Origin: an uncultured Phascolarctobacterium sp.
GTDB lineage: Bacteria > Bacillota > Negativicutes > Acidaminococcales > Acidaminococcaceae
Direction: 5' to 3'
Length of the DNA stretch: 64,000 bases
Assembly: GCA_900551745.1 (NCBI GenBank)
Contig: URXA01000003.1
Span: 1 to 64,000, forward strand
The notes beneath the pieces are model-generated. The model did no database searches. It was not told where the DNA came from and worked only from the letters and a program-made list of their open reading frames with translations. The translations under genes were made by a program, and so were the position numbers. Below, one piece after another: positions 26,839 through 34,752 of this stretch. Numbering within the stretch: the first letter of the stretch is position 1; each line of letters begins with the position of its first letter.

Positions 26839-26964
26839 TCCATAAAAAACGACTAGAGCTTACTCCCTTTCGCCGCGTTAACCTATGTTCGAAACGGAGC
26901 AAGCCCCTCAATGCCTGCACCTTCCTTTCAATAAATAAAAGGAACGGTCTACAAAACTTCTTCA
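26839..26964 (-). promoter_or_regulatory. Structured, arginine-codon-rich leader of the DUF1934-argS operon
   Basis: The roughly 125-base leader after the promoter at 26968-26996 folds into a long hairpin: 11 pairs between 26896-26906 and 26856-26866 (two G-U, so specific to this strand's RNA), one G/G mismatch, then 5 perfect pairs TTTCG/CGAAA (26890-26894 with 26868-26872). A run of six T (26844-26849) follows six bases after the stem. A possible leader frame starts at TTG 26909-26911 with AAGGAAGG eight bases upstream and has six Arg codons in its first 14. It is not a recognisable T-box. Confidence 0.45.
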
Positions 26965-26967
26965 AAT

Positions 26968-26996
26968 ATTATATATCAGTGGCCGTATTCAGTCAA
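26968..26996 (-). promoter_or_regulatory. DUF1934-argS-pyrG promoter
   Basis: TTGACT (26991-26996), 17 bases, TATAAT (26968-26973) on the minus strand, back-to-back with the symporter promoter at 27011-27040. Confidence 0.85.
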
Positions 26997-27010
26997 GGAA
27001 AGGCTGACTC

Positions 27011-27040
27011 TTGCACCTGCAGCTAAAAAAAGTGTATAAT
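27011..27040 (+). promoter_or_regulatory. Symporter promoter
   Basis: TTGCAC (27011-27016), 18 bases, TATAAT (27035-27040) on the plus strand, 41 bases before the ATG at 27081. Confidence 0.75.
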
Positions 27041-27080
27041 ATTTATACTGTTTTTGTTGAATTAAAGAGGAGGGGTCACG

Positions 27081-28568
27081 ATGCAGCAGGATTGGGGCAT
27101 CATTTTTGCATTTGGATTATATTTTTTAGCACTGTTCGGCATAGGGATTTTCCATATGAAAAAAGAACAGGATCTGGCCGGCTATGTTTTAGGCGGACGT
27201 AAGGTAGGGCCATGGGTATCGGCAATGAGTGCTGAAGCCTCGGATATGAGCGGCTGGATGCTGATGGGACTGCCCGGCTATGCTTATGTGGCAGGTGTCA
27301 GCGCGTTCTGGATCGCTATCGGCTTAGCAATCGGAACCTGGCTGAACTGGCTGTTTGTAGCTAAGCGGCTGCGTGTTTATACCAAAATAGCCAATGATTC
27401 GATCACTTTACCGGATTTTTTTGAAAACCGTTTCCGCGATAAAACAAAAATCCTGCGGGTCGTTTCGGCAATTTTTATTTTTATTTTCTTTCTAATTTAT
27501 ACCGCTTCCGGCTTCGTTGCCGGCGGGCGCTTATTCAATACTGTTTTTGGACTGCCTTATTTTGAATCACTGCTCATCACGGCAGGCATTGTAGTTTTTT
27601 ACACCTTTACCGGCGGTTATGTAGCCGTCTGCCGCACCGACTTCTTCCAGGGCTGCCTGATGTTCTTTGCGATCATCATCGTTCCTGTAACCGGTATTTT
27701 TAAAGCCGGCGGACCGGTAACAGCTTTTGAAAAACTTTATAATATGAACGCCAACTATTTCAGCTTTTTTACCGATGCTACCGGCGTCACACTAAGCGCT
27801 ACGGCAATTATTTCTCTGCTGGCCTGGGGGCTGGGCTACTTCGGTCAGCCGCATATCCTGGTACGCTTTATGGGTATCAGCTCTGCCAAGGAGATCCCTC
27901 AGGCAACCCGTATCGCTATGGTCTGGGTAATCTTTTCGCTGTTCTTCGCAGTCACGGTCGGCCTTGTAGGCCGCGTGTTATTAGGCGATGCGCTGACCGG
28001 CGTCAATGCCGAAACTGTTTTTATGGTACTTAACAACGAGTTCTTCGTTTCCTTCCTGGCAGGTATCATCATCTCCGCTATTTTGGGCGCGATCATGAGT
28101 ACTTCTTCCAGTCAGCTGCTGGTAACGGCTTCAGCCATCTCTACAGACTTTTACCAAGCGCTGCTGCGTAAAAATGCCGGTGAAAAAGAACTGGTTTTTG
28201 TCAGCCGTTTATCTGTAATCTTAGTAGCCTGCTGCTCGCTGGCTCTGGCTTCCAATCCCAACAACTATATCCTGGAACTGGTGGCTTATGCCTGGGCAGG
28301 CTTCGGCGCTTCCTTCGGCCCGCTTGTACTGTTCAGCCTTTTCTGGCGCCGTACTACTATCAAAGGCGCTATTGCAGGCGTTTTCTTCGGCGGCAGCACC
28401 GTGCTTATCTGGAAAGAATTTTTTGCTTCGACCGGTATTTACGAAATCGTTCCCGGTTTCATCATTTCAGCTTTGGCGATTTATATCGTCAGCCTGCTGG
28501 ACAAAAAACCTGATGCCGCTATCGTCAAAGACTTTGACGTCGCCGAAGCCCATATTCAAGATCTGTAA
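27081..28568 (+). CDS. putP: Sodium:proline (solute) symporter, PutP type
   Basis: Sodium-driven uptake of proline or a related amino acid through the inner membrane. The 495-residue protein has about 13 helices and SSF-family signatures close to PutP: AEASDMSGWMLMGLPGYAY (about 51-69, includes the sodium-site Ser/Asp-Met-Ser region), the long GLGYFGQPHILVRFMGI stretch, and GAIMSTSSSQLLVTASAIS (about 335-353). GGAGGGG precedes the ATG. It is monocistronic with a promoter and terminator of its own. Assignment to proline rests on overall similarity. Confidence 0.9.
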   Translation: MQQDWGIIFAFGLYFLALFGIGIFHMKKEQDLAGYVLGGRKVGPWVSAMSAEASDMSGWMLMGLPGYAYVAGVSAFWIAIGLAIGTWLNWLFVAKRLRVYTKIANDSITLPDFFENRFRDKTKILRVVSAIFIFIFFLIYTASGFVAGGRLFNTVFGLPYFESLLITAGIVVFYTFTGGYVAVCRTDFFQGCLMFFAIIIVPVTGIFKAGGPVTAFEKLYNMNANYFSFFTDATGVTLSATAIISLLAWGLGYFGQPHILVRFMGISSAKEIPQATRIAMVWVIFSLFFAVTVGLVGRVLLGDALTGVNAETVFMVLNNEFFVSFLAGIIISAILGAIMSTSSSQLLVTASAISTDFYQALLRKNAGEKELVFVSRLSVILVACCSLALASNPNNYILELVAYAWAGFGASFGPLVLFSLFWRRTTIKGAIAGVFFGGSTVLIWKEFFASTGIYEIVPGFIISALAIYIVSLLDKKPDAAIVKDFDVAEAHIQDL

Positions 28569-28579
28569 AAACTTAACCA

Positions 28580-28612
28580 AAGCTCCCGCAAATCTGCGGG
28601 AGCTTTTTTATT
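28580..28612 (+). terminator. Intrinsic terminator after putP
   Basis: Stem AGCTCCCGC with GCGGGAGCT (28581-28604), six-base loop, then TTTTTTA on the plus strand. Confidence 0.9.
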
Positions 28613-28634
28613 TCTCTCCGACCTAAATATTTTA

Positions 28635-28670
28635 TAAAAAAATAACGCCTGCATTTTCGCAGACGTTATT
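28635..28670 (-). terminator. Intrinsic terminator after the EamA gene
   Basis: Stem AATAACG(T)CTGC with GCAG(G)CGTTATT (28641-28670, one G-U in the minus-strand RNA) and a 6-base loop, followed by seven T on the minus strand. Confidence 0.82.
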
Positions 28671-28683
28671 TTGAATTTTCTTT

Positions 28684-29610
28684 TTATAAAATATTCTGCT
28701 TTGCCTTACTGCGCAGATTTGCTTTGACCAAAGCTACTACGTCACCTGACAGCAGCAGTCCCGTCATCGTCAGCAGCATACCACAGGCGATAACCGTCGT
28801 GATCTTCTCATCCAGAACGATAACTGAAGTAATAACGGTAACTACCGGCGCCAGATAAATATAGGCACTGGTTTTAATTGCCCCAAGCAGTTTGACTGCC
28901 ATATTCCAGGTAACAAAACACATCGCTGAGGCTCCGACACCTAAAAACAGTAAATTGAGCAGATTAACAGGGTCTGCCAGCCGTTCAAAGCCCCAGCGAA
29001 AATCCATAAATAACAAGGCAGGCAGCATAAATACCAGACCGTACATAAAAGTATGCCGCGTACTTTGGATAGCATTATAACCAAACGAGCTGATTTTTTT
29101 GGACAGTACGGCATAAACCGCCCAGGTAGCAGCCGCCGCTAAGGCCAGAAAATCGCCTAACGGATTGATCTGCAGCTGCGTAGCGCTGTTGAAGCTGATC
29201 ATGGCGATACCGGCAATAGCCAGTACGAAACCGAGTATAAACTTTTTCTGCAGAGCTTCGCCTGCCAAAAAACGGCAGGCCAGCAGCGCTGTAAAAAATG
29301 GCGCGGTTGCCGTAATAACCCCCACGTTAGACGCAGGAGCATACACAAGCGCAATATTTTCAAACAGATAATACAAAGTAATACCGCTTAATCCGGCACC
29401 GGCGAAGATCCATTCCTGTTTTTTATCAGTCACTCTCAACCGATGCGGATAGATCAAAAACAAAACTATCAGCCCCATAATAAAACGGAAAAACAAAATC
29501 TCTATCGGAGTAAAGCTGCGCAGCAATACTTTAGTTGAAATGAATGTCGTCCCCCAGAGCAAGATCGTTACAAGAGCAAAAAGATGCCCCATCAAAATTT
29601 TATTCTGCAT
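28684..29610 (-). CDS. EamA-family DMT-superfamily transporter
   Basis: A 308-residue protein with ten predicted helices arranged as two EamA repeats (about 8-140 and 155-290). First-repeat features include LLWGTTFISTKVLL and FRFIMGLIVL; the second has AAATWAVYAVLSKKI. Such carriers usually export amino acids, nucleosides or other metabolites; the substrate here is unknown. It lies 8 bases downstream of the AraC gene, so the regulator and exporter form one transcript. Confidence 0.88.
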   Translation of the reverse strand: MQNKILMGHLFALVTILLWGTTFISTKVLLRSFTPIEILFFRFIMGLIVLFLIYPHRLRVTDKKQEWIFAGAGLSGITLYYLFENIALVYAPASNVGVITATAPFFTALLACRFLAGEALQKKFILGFVLAIAGIAMISFNSATQLQINPLGDFLALAAAATWAVYAVLSKKISSFGYNAIQSTRHTFMYGLVFMLPALLFMDFRWGFERLADPVNLLNLLFLGVGASAMCFVTWNMAVKLLGAIKTSAYIYLAPVVTVITSVIVLDEKITTVIACGMLLTMTGLLLSGDVVALVKANLRSKAKQNIL

Positions 29611-29618
29611 AGCTTCTC

Positions 29619-30434
29619 CTATTGTTTTACTCTAAAAATATTACGGTATTGTCCCGGCGTCAAGCCAATGACCTCTTTAAAAAATTTACTGAAATGGCTT
29701 TGGTCGGTAAAACCGGTCATCAATGCAACCTCGGCCGGCTCCAGGCCCTGAGCAAGCAGCTCCTTGGCTTTGCCGATTCTTATTGTTTCCAGATAACGAT
29801 AAGGCGTGATACCTTCTGTTTTCGTAAACAGCCGCAGCAGGGAATATTTGTTCATACAAGCCACAGCTGCCAGTTCTTCCAGCGTCACTTTCTCTGTATA
29901 ATGTCCCAGCAGATATTCTGTTACTCTACGTACAGGCGCGGCTTTCGTTTCGACAGGCGTTTTACTGATACCGGCAGCAACGAGCTGTTCCAGCAAAAAG
30001 TAAAAAGTTTCTTCCTTCGCCAGGTCTTCCTGTTCCTGCATAATCATTTGATGCAGCTCACGCAGCAGCGATCCAGACAATTCGTCACCGCGCAAAACAG
30101 GGCTGGCAAACAACGGCACTTCTCCACTGCCTGTCAATTCCTGCATGGACTTGCTCATGATTTCCGGCTTGATATTCAGGCAGCGCAGATCAAGCAGATC
30201 ATTATCCATCGGCTCGCAGTTATGCGGCACACAGGGATTGAACAGCAGCACGTCGCCGGCAGTTATATAATAATCCACATTATCGTAGCACATATGGCGC
30301 AGGCCGCTCTTTTCAACAAAACCGATCACATAATATTCGTGAAAATGCTGCGGGAATTTTTGCAGGATCCCCTGAAACCAATAGGCTTCCAGCTGCAGTT
30401 CTTTATCATATTTTACAAAGCGTTTTTCATTTTT
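29619..30434 (-). CDS. AraC-family transcriptional regulator with cupin sensor domain
   Basis: A 271-residue regulator: N-terminal AraC-type cupin (about 1-150, with HFHEYYVIGFVEKSG and ITAGDVLLFNP) for ligand sensing, and a C-terminal double helix-turn-helix DNA-binding domain (LEELAAVACMNKYSLLRLFTKTEGITPYRYL, then VALMTGFTDQSHFSKFFKEVIGLTPGQYR). The GTG at 30434 has AAGGAG six bases upstream and is preferred; an ATG 16 codons earlier lacks a site. It probably controls itself and the adjoining EamA exporter. The inducer is not evident. Confidence 0.9.
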   Translation of the reverse strand, partial: KNEKRFVKYDKELQLEAYWFQGILQKFPQHFHEYYVIGFVEKSGLRHMCYDNVDYYITAGDVLLFNPCVPHNCEPMDNDLLDLRCLNIKPEIMSKSMQELTGSGEVPLFASPVLRGDELSGSLLRELHQMIMQEQEDLAKEETFYFLLEQLVAAGISKTPVETKAAPVRRVTEYLLGHYTEKVTLEELAAVACMNKYSLLRLFTKTEGITPYRYLETIRIGKAKELLAQGLEPAEVALMTGFTDQSHFSKFFKEVIGLTPGQYRNIFRVKQ

Positions 30435-30503
30435 CACAGCAGGCTCCTTTTTTCTTATCCTACCAAAAATCTGCCGTGTCATCTTGTATAATATTGACTG
30501 TAA

Positions 30504-30535
30504 TTATAAAAGAACCTGCGTAAAACGCAGGTTCT
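30504..30535 (-). terminator. Intrinsic terminator after the 147-residue unknown gene
   Basis: Perfect 10-bp stem AGAACCTGCG/CGCAGGTTCT (30511-30535) with a 5-base loop; minus strand continues TTTATAATTAC. Confidence 0.75.
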
Positions 30536-30540
30536 GGCAA

Positions 30541-30984
30541 TCAACGCATATTTTCGATAAAATCTTCAAAGTTATTGATGAGAATCGGATGGCCTACGAC
30601 CTTTAAATCACGCAGGTGCGTACCATAAGATTCATAAATATTTTCAGCAAGCTCCATTTTCAGACCTTCTTTAACATATTCTTCCATCATTTTGACGATA
30701 AAGCGGTTGATCTCTCCTGTTTCCGGTTTAACATTAAGCGGAATGATACGTTCTTCGGGTTCATAGCTTTCAACAGTCACATCCCAGCCGCCGGGAATAG
30801 GCGGCAGCCGTTTTGCCAAAATCATATACTCAGGCGAGAATCCTACATACGCATCTAATTTATTTTGTAATTTTGCTTTAGTAACAGGGTAACCGTTAGC
30901 GTTGCCCCATTTAACTATTTCATCACAAACTTCGTTGTTGTGAATAACACTGGAAAATGTAGTTTTTGCTAAAACTTCAGCCAT
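30541..30984 (-). CDS. Conserved-looking protein of unknown function (147 residues)
   Basis: I do not recognise this protein. It has no signal peptide or membrane segment and a well-mixed, acidic soluble composition, with aromatic and proline-rich centre (KRLPPIPGGWDVTVESYEPEERIIPL split over about 60-85) and a helical C terminus. The ATG at 30984 is chosen because GGGAGG lies seven bases upstream; an ATG at 30999 would include that site. It is monocistronic with its own terminator, and codon use looks like its neighbours, so it is very likely a real gene, perhaps confined to this lineage. Confidence 0.72.
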   Translation of the reverse strand: MAEVLAKTTFSSVIHNNEVCDEIVKWGNANGYPVTKAKLQNKLDAYVGFSPEYMILAKRLPPIPGGWDVTVESYEPEERIIPLNVKPETGEINRFIVKMMEEYVKEGLKMELAENIYESYGTHLRDLKVVGHPILINNFEDFIENMR

Positions 30985-31088
30985 AATCATACCTCCCATA
31001 TGGTAAAATTCTAACTTCTATTGTACTTTATCTTGCCGATAAATTCAACTCATTCGCTTTTAGCGATGTAAATTTAGTAACGCAGCCA

Positions 31089-31117
31089 AAGAAAAAGCAC
31101 CGGCCTTTGGCCGGTGC
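31089..31117 (-). terminator. Intrinsic terminator after the M20/DUF3100 operon
   Basis: Perfect 9-bp GC-rich stem GCACCGGCC/GGCCGGTGC with a 3-base loop (31097-31117), followed by TTTTTCTTTG on the minus strand. Confidence 0.88.
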
Positions 31118-31133
31118 CTGAAAATACTGCTGA

Positions 31134-31580
31134 TTAAATCTGTCCCAGCGCTTTCAAGATAGTCTGCGCAATAATCGCGCTGCCGATATAAGTACCTGTA
31201 AAAACTACACAGGCAACAACAACGATGCGCCAGCCGCTTTTAGCAAAAGCGTCAAGGTCTTTGCCGATAGAGATACCGGCATAAGCTAAAATCGGAGTGC
31301 AAAGCTGCAAAAAGCCTACTTTTTTAACAGCCTCATTGATCACGTCACTGCCGGGCATAGCCGGATAAGTCAGGATACAGCCCAAAGTTACGATATAAGC
31401 AACAGCAGGGATGCGTCCCGGCAGATATTTTGCCAGAATAACGCCGGCAATTGCCAAAAAGATCAAAAAGAGCAGACCGGGAATCGCTTCCACGATAGTA
31501 TATTTGGTACCAATAGCGTTGGCGACAAGAGACATGGCGCCGACAATAAATAATACGATCAGTGTATCTTTGATTTTCAT
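31134..31580 (-). CDS. Small membrane protein, partner of the DUF3100 protein
   Basis: A 148-residue protein with four to five predicted helices (about 8-25, 32-50, 58-75, 88-105, 115-143). I do not recognise a named family with confidence; glycines and prolines inside helices (LGCILTYPAMPGSD, YAGISIGKDLD) suggest a transport role. Its ATG overlaps the stop of the DUF3100 gene (ATGA), so translation is coupled and the two probably form one two-part transporter. Last gene of an M20 hydrolase-DUF3100-small partner operon. Confidence 0.7.
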   Translation of the reverse strand: MKIKDTLIVLFIVGAMSLVANAIGTKYTIVEAIPGLLFLIFLAIAGVILAKYLPGRIPAVAYIVTLGCILTYPAMPGSDVINEAVKKVGFLQLCTPILAYAGISIGKDLDAFAKSGWRIVVVACVVFTGTYIGSAIIAQTILKALGQI

Positions 31581-32386
31581 TTTGCAGCATCCTTTCCTGT
31601 CGGTTCAACACCGTATTTTAAGCGGTAGATTTTCTTATACAGCCACTCTGTCATCGGCAAAGCCATCCAGATGCACATATACAGGCCGTCCAGACCGGAA
31701 AGCATATTGCTGGCGGCACCGAAGGCCGCGATCTGATCGGCCATCTGCGGATACATAACGCTTAAAGAGCCTACGGCGGCTGTCATCATACTGGCAGAGC
31801 CGACACCGGCCGCCATTGCCAGCGCGTAAGGATGGAAGGGCAGGTAGGCAGCTGCAAAGCTGGCCATAACACCAAAGAAAATAGTACCAAAAACGGTACC
31901 GGCAATATATACGCCCATAACGCCGCGCCCTTCAGCAGAGTCAAGACCATAACGCTCGCCGATCAAGGCTACGTTAGGTTCGCGGGCAATAGAATGTGCC
32001 GCACCGATAGTTTCGCGTTTGAGACCCAGATAAATAGCCACAGGCACACCGATGAAAACAGTGCCCAGATTGCCAAACTCCTGCAGGATCAAAGCCGGAG
32101 AAGCCGCCAGAATTTTAGGCAGCGTCGGTCCGACTAAAGTACCGTAACGTGCCATCAGCAGCATCAGCGTAATGCCGATCAGAGAGCTGGCATCCAGCAT
32201 ATCTTTTTGATTGACTACCTTTAAAAATTTAGGCGCCATAAAAATACCCATTATCAGGGCATACAGCATCGGCAGCAGTACGATAGTACCTACGCCGATC
32301 TTGAAAGAAACGTTGCCAATCATTTCCGCAATGATGATCAATGCTAAAACGATGGCATGAACTTTAATGTTTTTCACAAAATCCAC
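31577..32386 (-). CDS. DUF3100-type membrane transporter subunit
   Basis: A 269-residue polytopic membrane protein (about 7-8 helices) resembling proteins classed as DUF3100. Notable soluble loop between helices: LGLKRETIGAAHSIAREPNVALIGERYG (split around 145-172), then a glycine-rich helix pair FGTIFFGVMASFAAAY and AAGVGSASMMTAAVGSL. It lies 37 bases downstream of an aminobenzoyl-glutamate-hydrolase-like M20 enzyme and is coupled to a 148-residue membrane partner. Function unproven; uptake of the amide or peptide that the M20 enzyme cleaves is a reasonable inference. Confidence 0.72.
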   Translation of the reverse strand: MDFVKNIKVHAIVLALIIIAEMIGNVSFKIGVGTIVLLPMLYALIMGIFMAPKFLKVVNQKDMLDASSLIGITLMLLMARYGTLVGPTLPKILAASPALILQEFGNLGTVFIGVPVAIYLGLKRETIGAAHSIAREPNVALIGERYGLDSAEGRGVMGVYIAGTVFGTIFFGVMASFAAAYLPFHPYALAMAAGVGSASMMTAAVGSLSVMYPQMADQIAAFGAASNMLSGLDGLYMCIWMALPMTEWLYKKIYRLKYGVEPTGKDAAK

Positions 32387-32423
32387 CTTCCCTTTTCCAT
32401 CATTTTCCTGTTACAGCTTATAA

Positions 32424-33740
32424 TTACTGAAAATATTTATCAAGCTTGGCGATGTATTCTTCTTTTGTCAGCAGCGGGTGGTGCTCCGCTTTGATTTGAC
32501 GCGCCAATTCGGCATCGTCGGCCAACAAGTCGATGATCATCATCGCAAAAGCTTTAGCAGGCAATAAGACAGCATGCCTAAAATCAACTACATGAAAATC
32601 TGCCGTATGCAAAAAGCCGTCGACACCGCCAATAAAGGGATGAATAACCGGCAGTAAATGTGATACGTCACCCATATCAGTTGAAGCACTGAAGTGTCCG
32701 GCGTCTTTAACTGCTACATTGGGTTCAGCAATTTTAGCATTGGCTACGAACAGCTCGTTCAGCTTGTTATTGCAGGCCAGAGGCAGCTGCCCCGGCATCG
32801 TGGCAATGACTGTCTGTGCTCCTACGGCATCTCCGCCGGCTTTCAATGCCGCGTCCACCTTTGTATGAGTAGCTTCGATCGCTTCCATGGTTTTAGCGCG
32901 CACATAGGTCTCGATCCTGACATCGGCGGGAACAGAGTTGACTAAGTCGCCGCCCTTAGTAATGATCGGATGAACACGAACCACGTCTGCTTCACGAAAA
33001 GTCTCACGTAAAGCGTTGATCCCCATCAGTCCCAGCATCGCCGCATTGAGAGCGTTAATACCTTGATCAGGCGCATCGGCTGCATGAGCTGTTTTGCCTA
33101 GATACTGGATAGTTTTGCCAATAAAGCCGTTGCTGCTTTCACCAATAGATACAGTCGCCGCCGGCATATTTTTATCAGCATGCATCTGCATCGCCATATC
33201 AATATCGTCAAAAGCACCTTCATAGATCAACTGACCCTTACCCGTAAGAAAATGCAGTTTGCCTTCTTTGATCAATTTATTGCGGTAAGCAAGTTCTACA
33301 TATTCTTCAGCAGGAACACCAAAAAATACGGCATCACCTGATAATTCACTCAAAACACCCGACTGCGTAATCCCGCAAGCCACAGCAGCCATTGTCGCAA
33401 TCTGTAAATTATGGCCGCAGGCATGCGCCGCACCAGTCAGAGGATCGGCTTTACAGCTGTCCGGACAACCTATCGCGTCCAATTCTCCCAACACTGCCAC
33501 AGTAGGTCCGGGGCGTCCGCTGACAACGCGGGCTTTGACACCCGTCAGGGCCATGCCAGTCTGAGGCGTCAAACCTAATTGCTGTAAAAAAGCAGTGACT
33601 TTAGCTGCTGTTTTAGTTTCTTTAAAACCAAGTTCCGGTTCACTTTCGATATCCTGCGCTAAAGCTTCGACTTTATCGGCCCAGGCATCAATAGCGGCAC
33701 ATACTTTTGCTTTCATCACATCTTTATCCGTAATAAACAC
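32424..33740 (-). CDS. M20-family amidohydrolase (AbgB / aminoacylase-like)
   Basis: A 438-residue zinc-dependent hydrolase of the M20D group, which cleaves N-acyl or p-aminobenzoyl amino acids and amide-linked dipeptides. Metal and catalytic landmarks: LGELDAIG, AAHACGHNLQIATMA (His-Asp/His ligands), PAEEYVE (catalytic Glu pair), and the lid domain with KTIQYLGKTAHAADAPDQGINALNA-type text. Upstream the GTG at 33740 has no clear ribosome site; the ATG at codon 9 (33716) is an alternative and the start is uncertain. First gene of an operon with DUF3100 and a small membrane partner, resembling the abgAB-abgT idea with a different transporter. Confidence 0.88.
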   Translation of the reverse strand: MFITDKDVMKAKVCAAIDAWADKVEALAQDIESEPELGFKETKTAAKVTAFLQQLGLTPQTGMALTGVKARVVSGRPGPTVAVLGELDAIGCPDSCKADPLTGAAHACGHNLQIATMAAVACGITQSGVLSELSGDAVFFGVPAEEYVELAYRNKLIKEGKLHFLTGKGQLIYEGAFDDIDMAMQMHADKNMPAATVSIGESSNGFIGKTIQYLGKTAHAADAPDQGINALNAAMLGLMGINALRETFREADVVRVHPIITKGGDLVNSVPADVRIETYVRAKTMEAIEATHTKVDAALKAGGDAVGAQTVIATMPGQLPLACNNKLNELFVANAKIAEPNVAVKDAGHFSASTDMGDVSHLLPVIHPFIGGVDGFLHTADFHVVDFRHAVLLPAKAFAMMIIDLLADDAELARQIKAEHHPLLTKEEYIAKLDKYFQ

Positions 33741-33961
33741 CTCGCTTCGAAATAGTATACACTTTATTCTTATAAATCGTTTTTAATTATAGCATAAATA
33801 CTATCAGTGGTACAGGCTTAATTCCCAGCATTTCTGTTTGATTATGAACTTTTATTTCTTTAAACTTTACCACAACTTACAATTTTTTACAATTCCATCA
33901 TATTTTGTATACTTTATTCATATTTTTAACTTTCTGCTATAAAGTCTGCCGTTGTAATAAT

Positions 33962-33990
33962 TTGCATTGGAAAATACCCTGTGCTAAAAT
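33962..33990 (+). promoter_or_regulatory. cysE promoter
   Basis: TTGCAT (33962-33967), 17 bases, TAAAAT (33985-33990) on the plus strand, 48 bases before the cysE ATG. The 298-base divergent gap (33741-34038) also contains an extended -10 TGCTATAAT reading leftwards at 33786-33794 that may serve the M20 operon. I see no T-box or riboswitch in it. Confidence 0.65.
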
Positions 33991-34038
33991 ATATAAGTTA
34001 AGAAGTCACTTTAAAACTGTTTACGAAAGGAGTCTGTC

Positions 34039-34752
34039 ATGTTCGACCAAATCAAAACCGACATCGATGCAGTTATGCACCGCGATCCTGCAGCCAAAAC
34101 CAGGCTGGAGGCAGCACTTTGTTATCCCGGTCTGCATGCTATCTGGCTCCACCGTTTAGCACATAAATTATATTTAAAAGGCTGGGTCCTGATCCCCCGA
34201 CTGCTCAATACATTTTCCAGATTTATGACCGGTATCGATATCCATCCAGGAGCAACTCTTGGTCCCGGACTTTTTATCGATCACGGTATGGGGCTTGTTA
34301 TTGGCGAAACTGCAGAGCTTGGTTCTAATGTCACGCTCTATCAGGGCGTAACCCTCGGCGGTACTGGCAAGGAAAAAGGTAAACGTCACCCTACGATAGG
34401 CGACAACGTAGTCGTTTCCAGTGGTGCTAAAGTACTGGGCTCCTTTACAGTCGGTTCTAATTCTAAGATCGGCGCCGGCTCGGTAGTGTTAAAGGAAGTA
34501 CCGCCGAATTCGGTAGTAGTAGGCGTTCCCGGACGTATCGTTACCAAAGACGGAATCCGCATTGCCGCCAGCGATATGAGCAGCCCTGACAGCATGATCG
34601 ATCTGAACCACAACCAGCTGCCCGATCCAGTTGCCGATTACGAAGACCGCCTGGCGGATTATATGGTACGTATGGACAGCAGACTGGAAGAACTGGAAGA
34701 AATCATCAATAAACATCGCGAGCAAAATGAAAAGCGAGGTAACAACGAATGA
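34039..34752 (+). CDS. cysE: Serine O-acetyltransferase
   Basis: Makes O-acetylserine from serine and acetyl-CoA, the committed step of cysteine synthesis. The 237-residue protein has an N-terminal helical region and a left-handed beta-helix of hexapeptide repeats with the CysE catalytic segment FIDHGMGLVIGETAELG (about 82-98), TLYQGVTLGGTGKEKGKRHP and VGSNSKIGAGSVV. The C terminus continues past the usual end with a charged, coiled-coil-like tail (MVRMDSRLEELEEIINKHREQNEK). The ATG has AAAGGAG upstream. Its stop overlaps the start of the next gene (ATGA), coupling it to an NADPH/glutamate synthase-like oxidoreductase. Confidence 0.95.
   Translation: MFDQIKTDIDAVMHRDPAAKTRLEAALCYPGLHAIWLHRLAHKLYLKGWVLIPRLLNTFSRFMTGIDIHPGATLGPGLFIDHGMGLVIGETAELGSNVTLYQGVTLGGTGKEKGKRHPTIGDNVVVSSGAKVLGSFTVGSNSKIGAGSVVLKEVPPNSVVVGVPGRIVTKDGIRIAASDMSSPDSMIDLNHNQLPDPVADYEDRLADYMVRMDSRLEELEEIINKHREQNEKRGNNE

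Noticed and set aside
26851..26915. T-box riboswitch upstream of DUF1934-argS
   Set aside because: A faint likeness to the T-box sequence (AACATAGG...ACGCGG) is present, but the leader is only about 125 bases, has no specifier-loop arm and lacks the GGGTGGNACCGCG core and a terminator helix downstream of it.
29622..30491. 289-codon open frame antisense to the AraC gene
   Set aside because: The AraC product has both helix-turn-helix units and a cupin domain; the opposite frame is a composition shadow.
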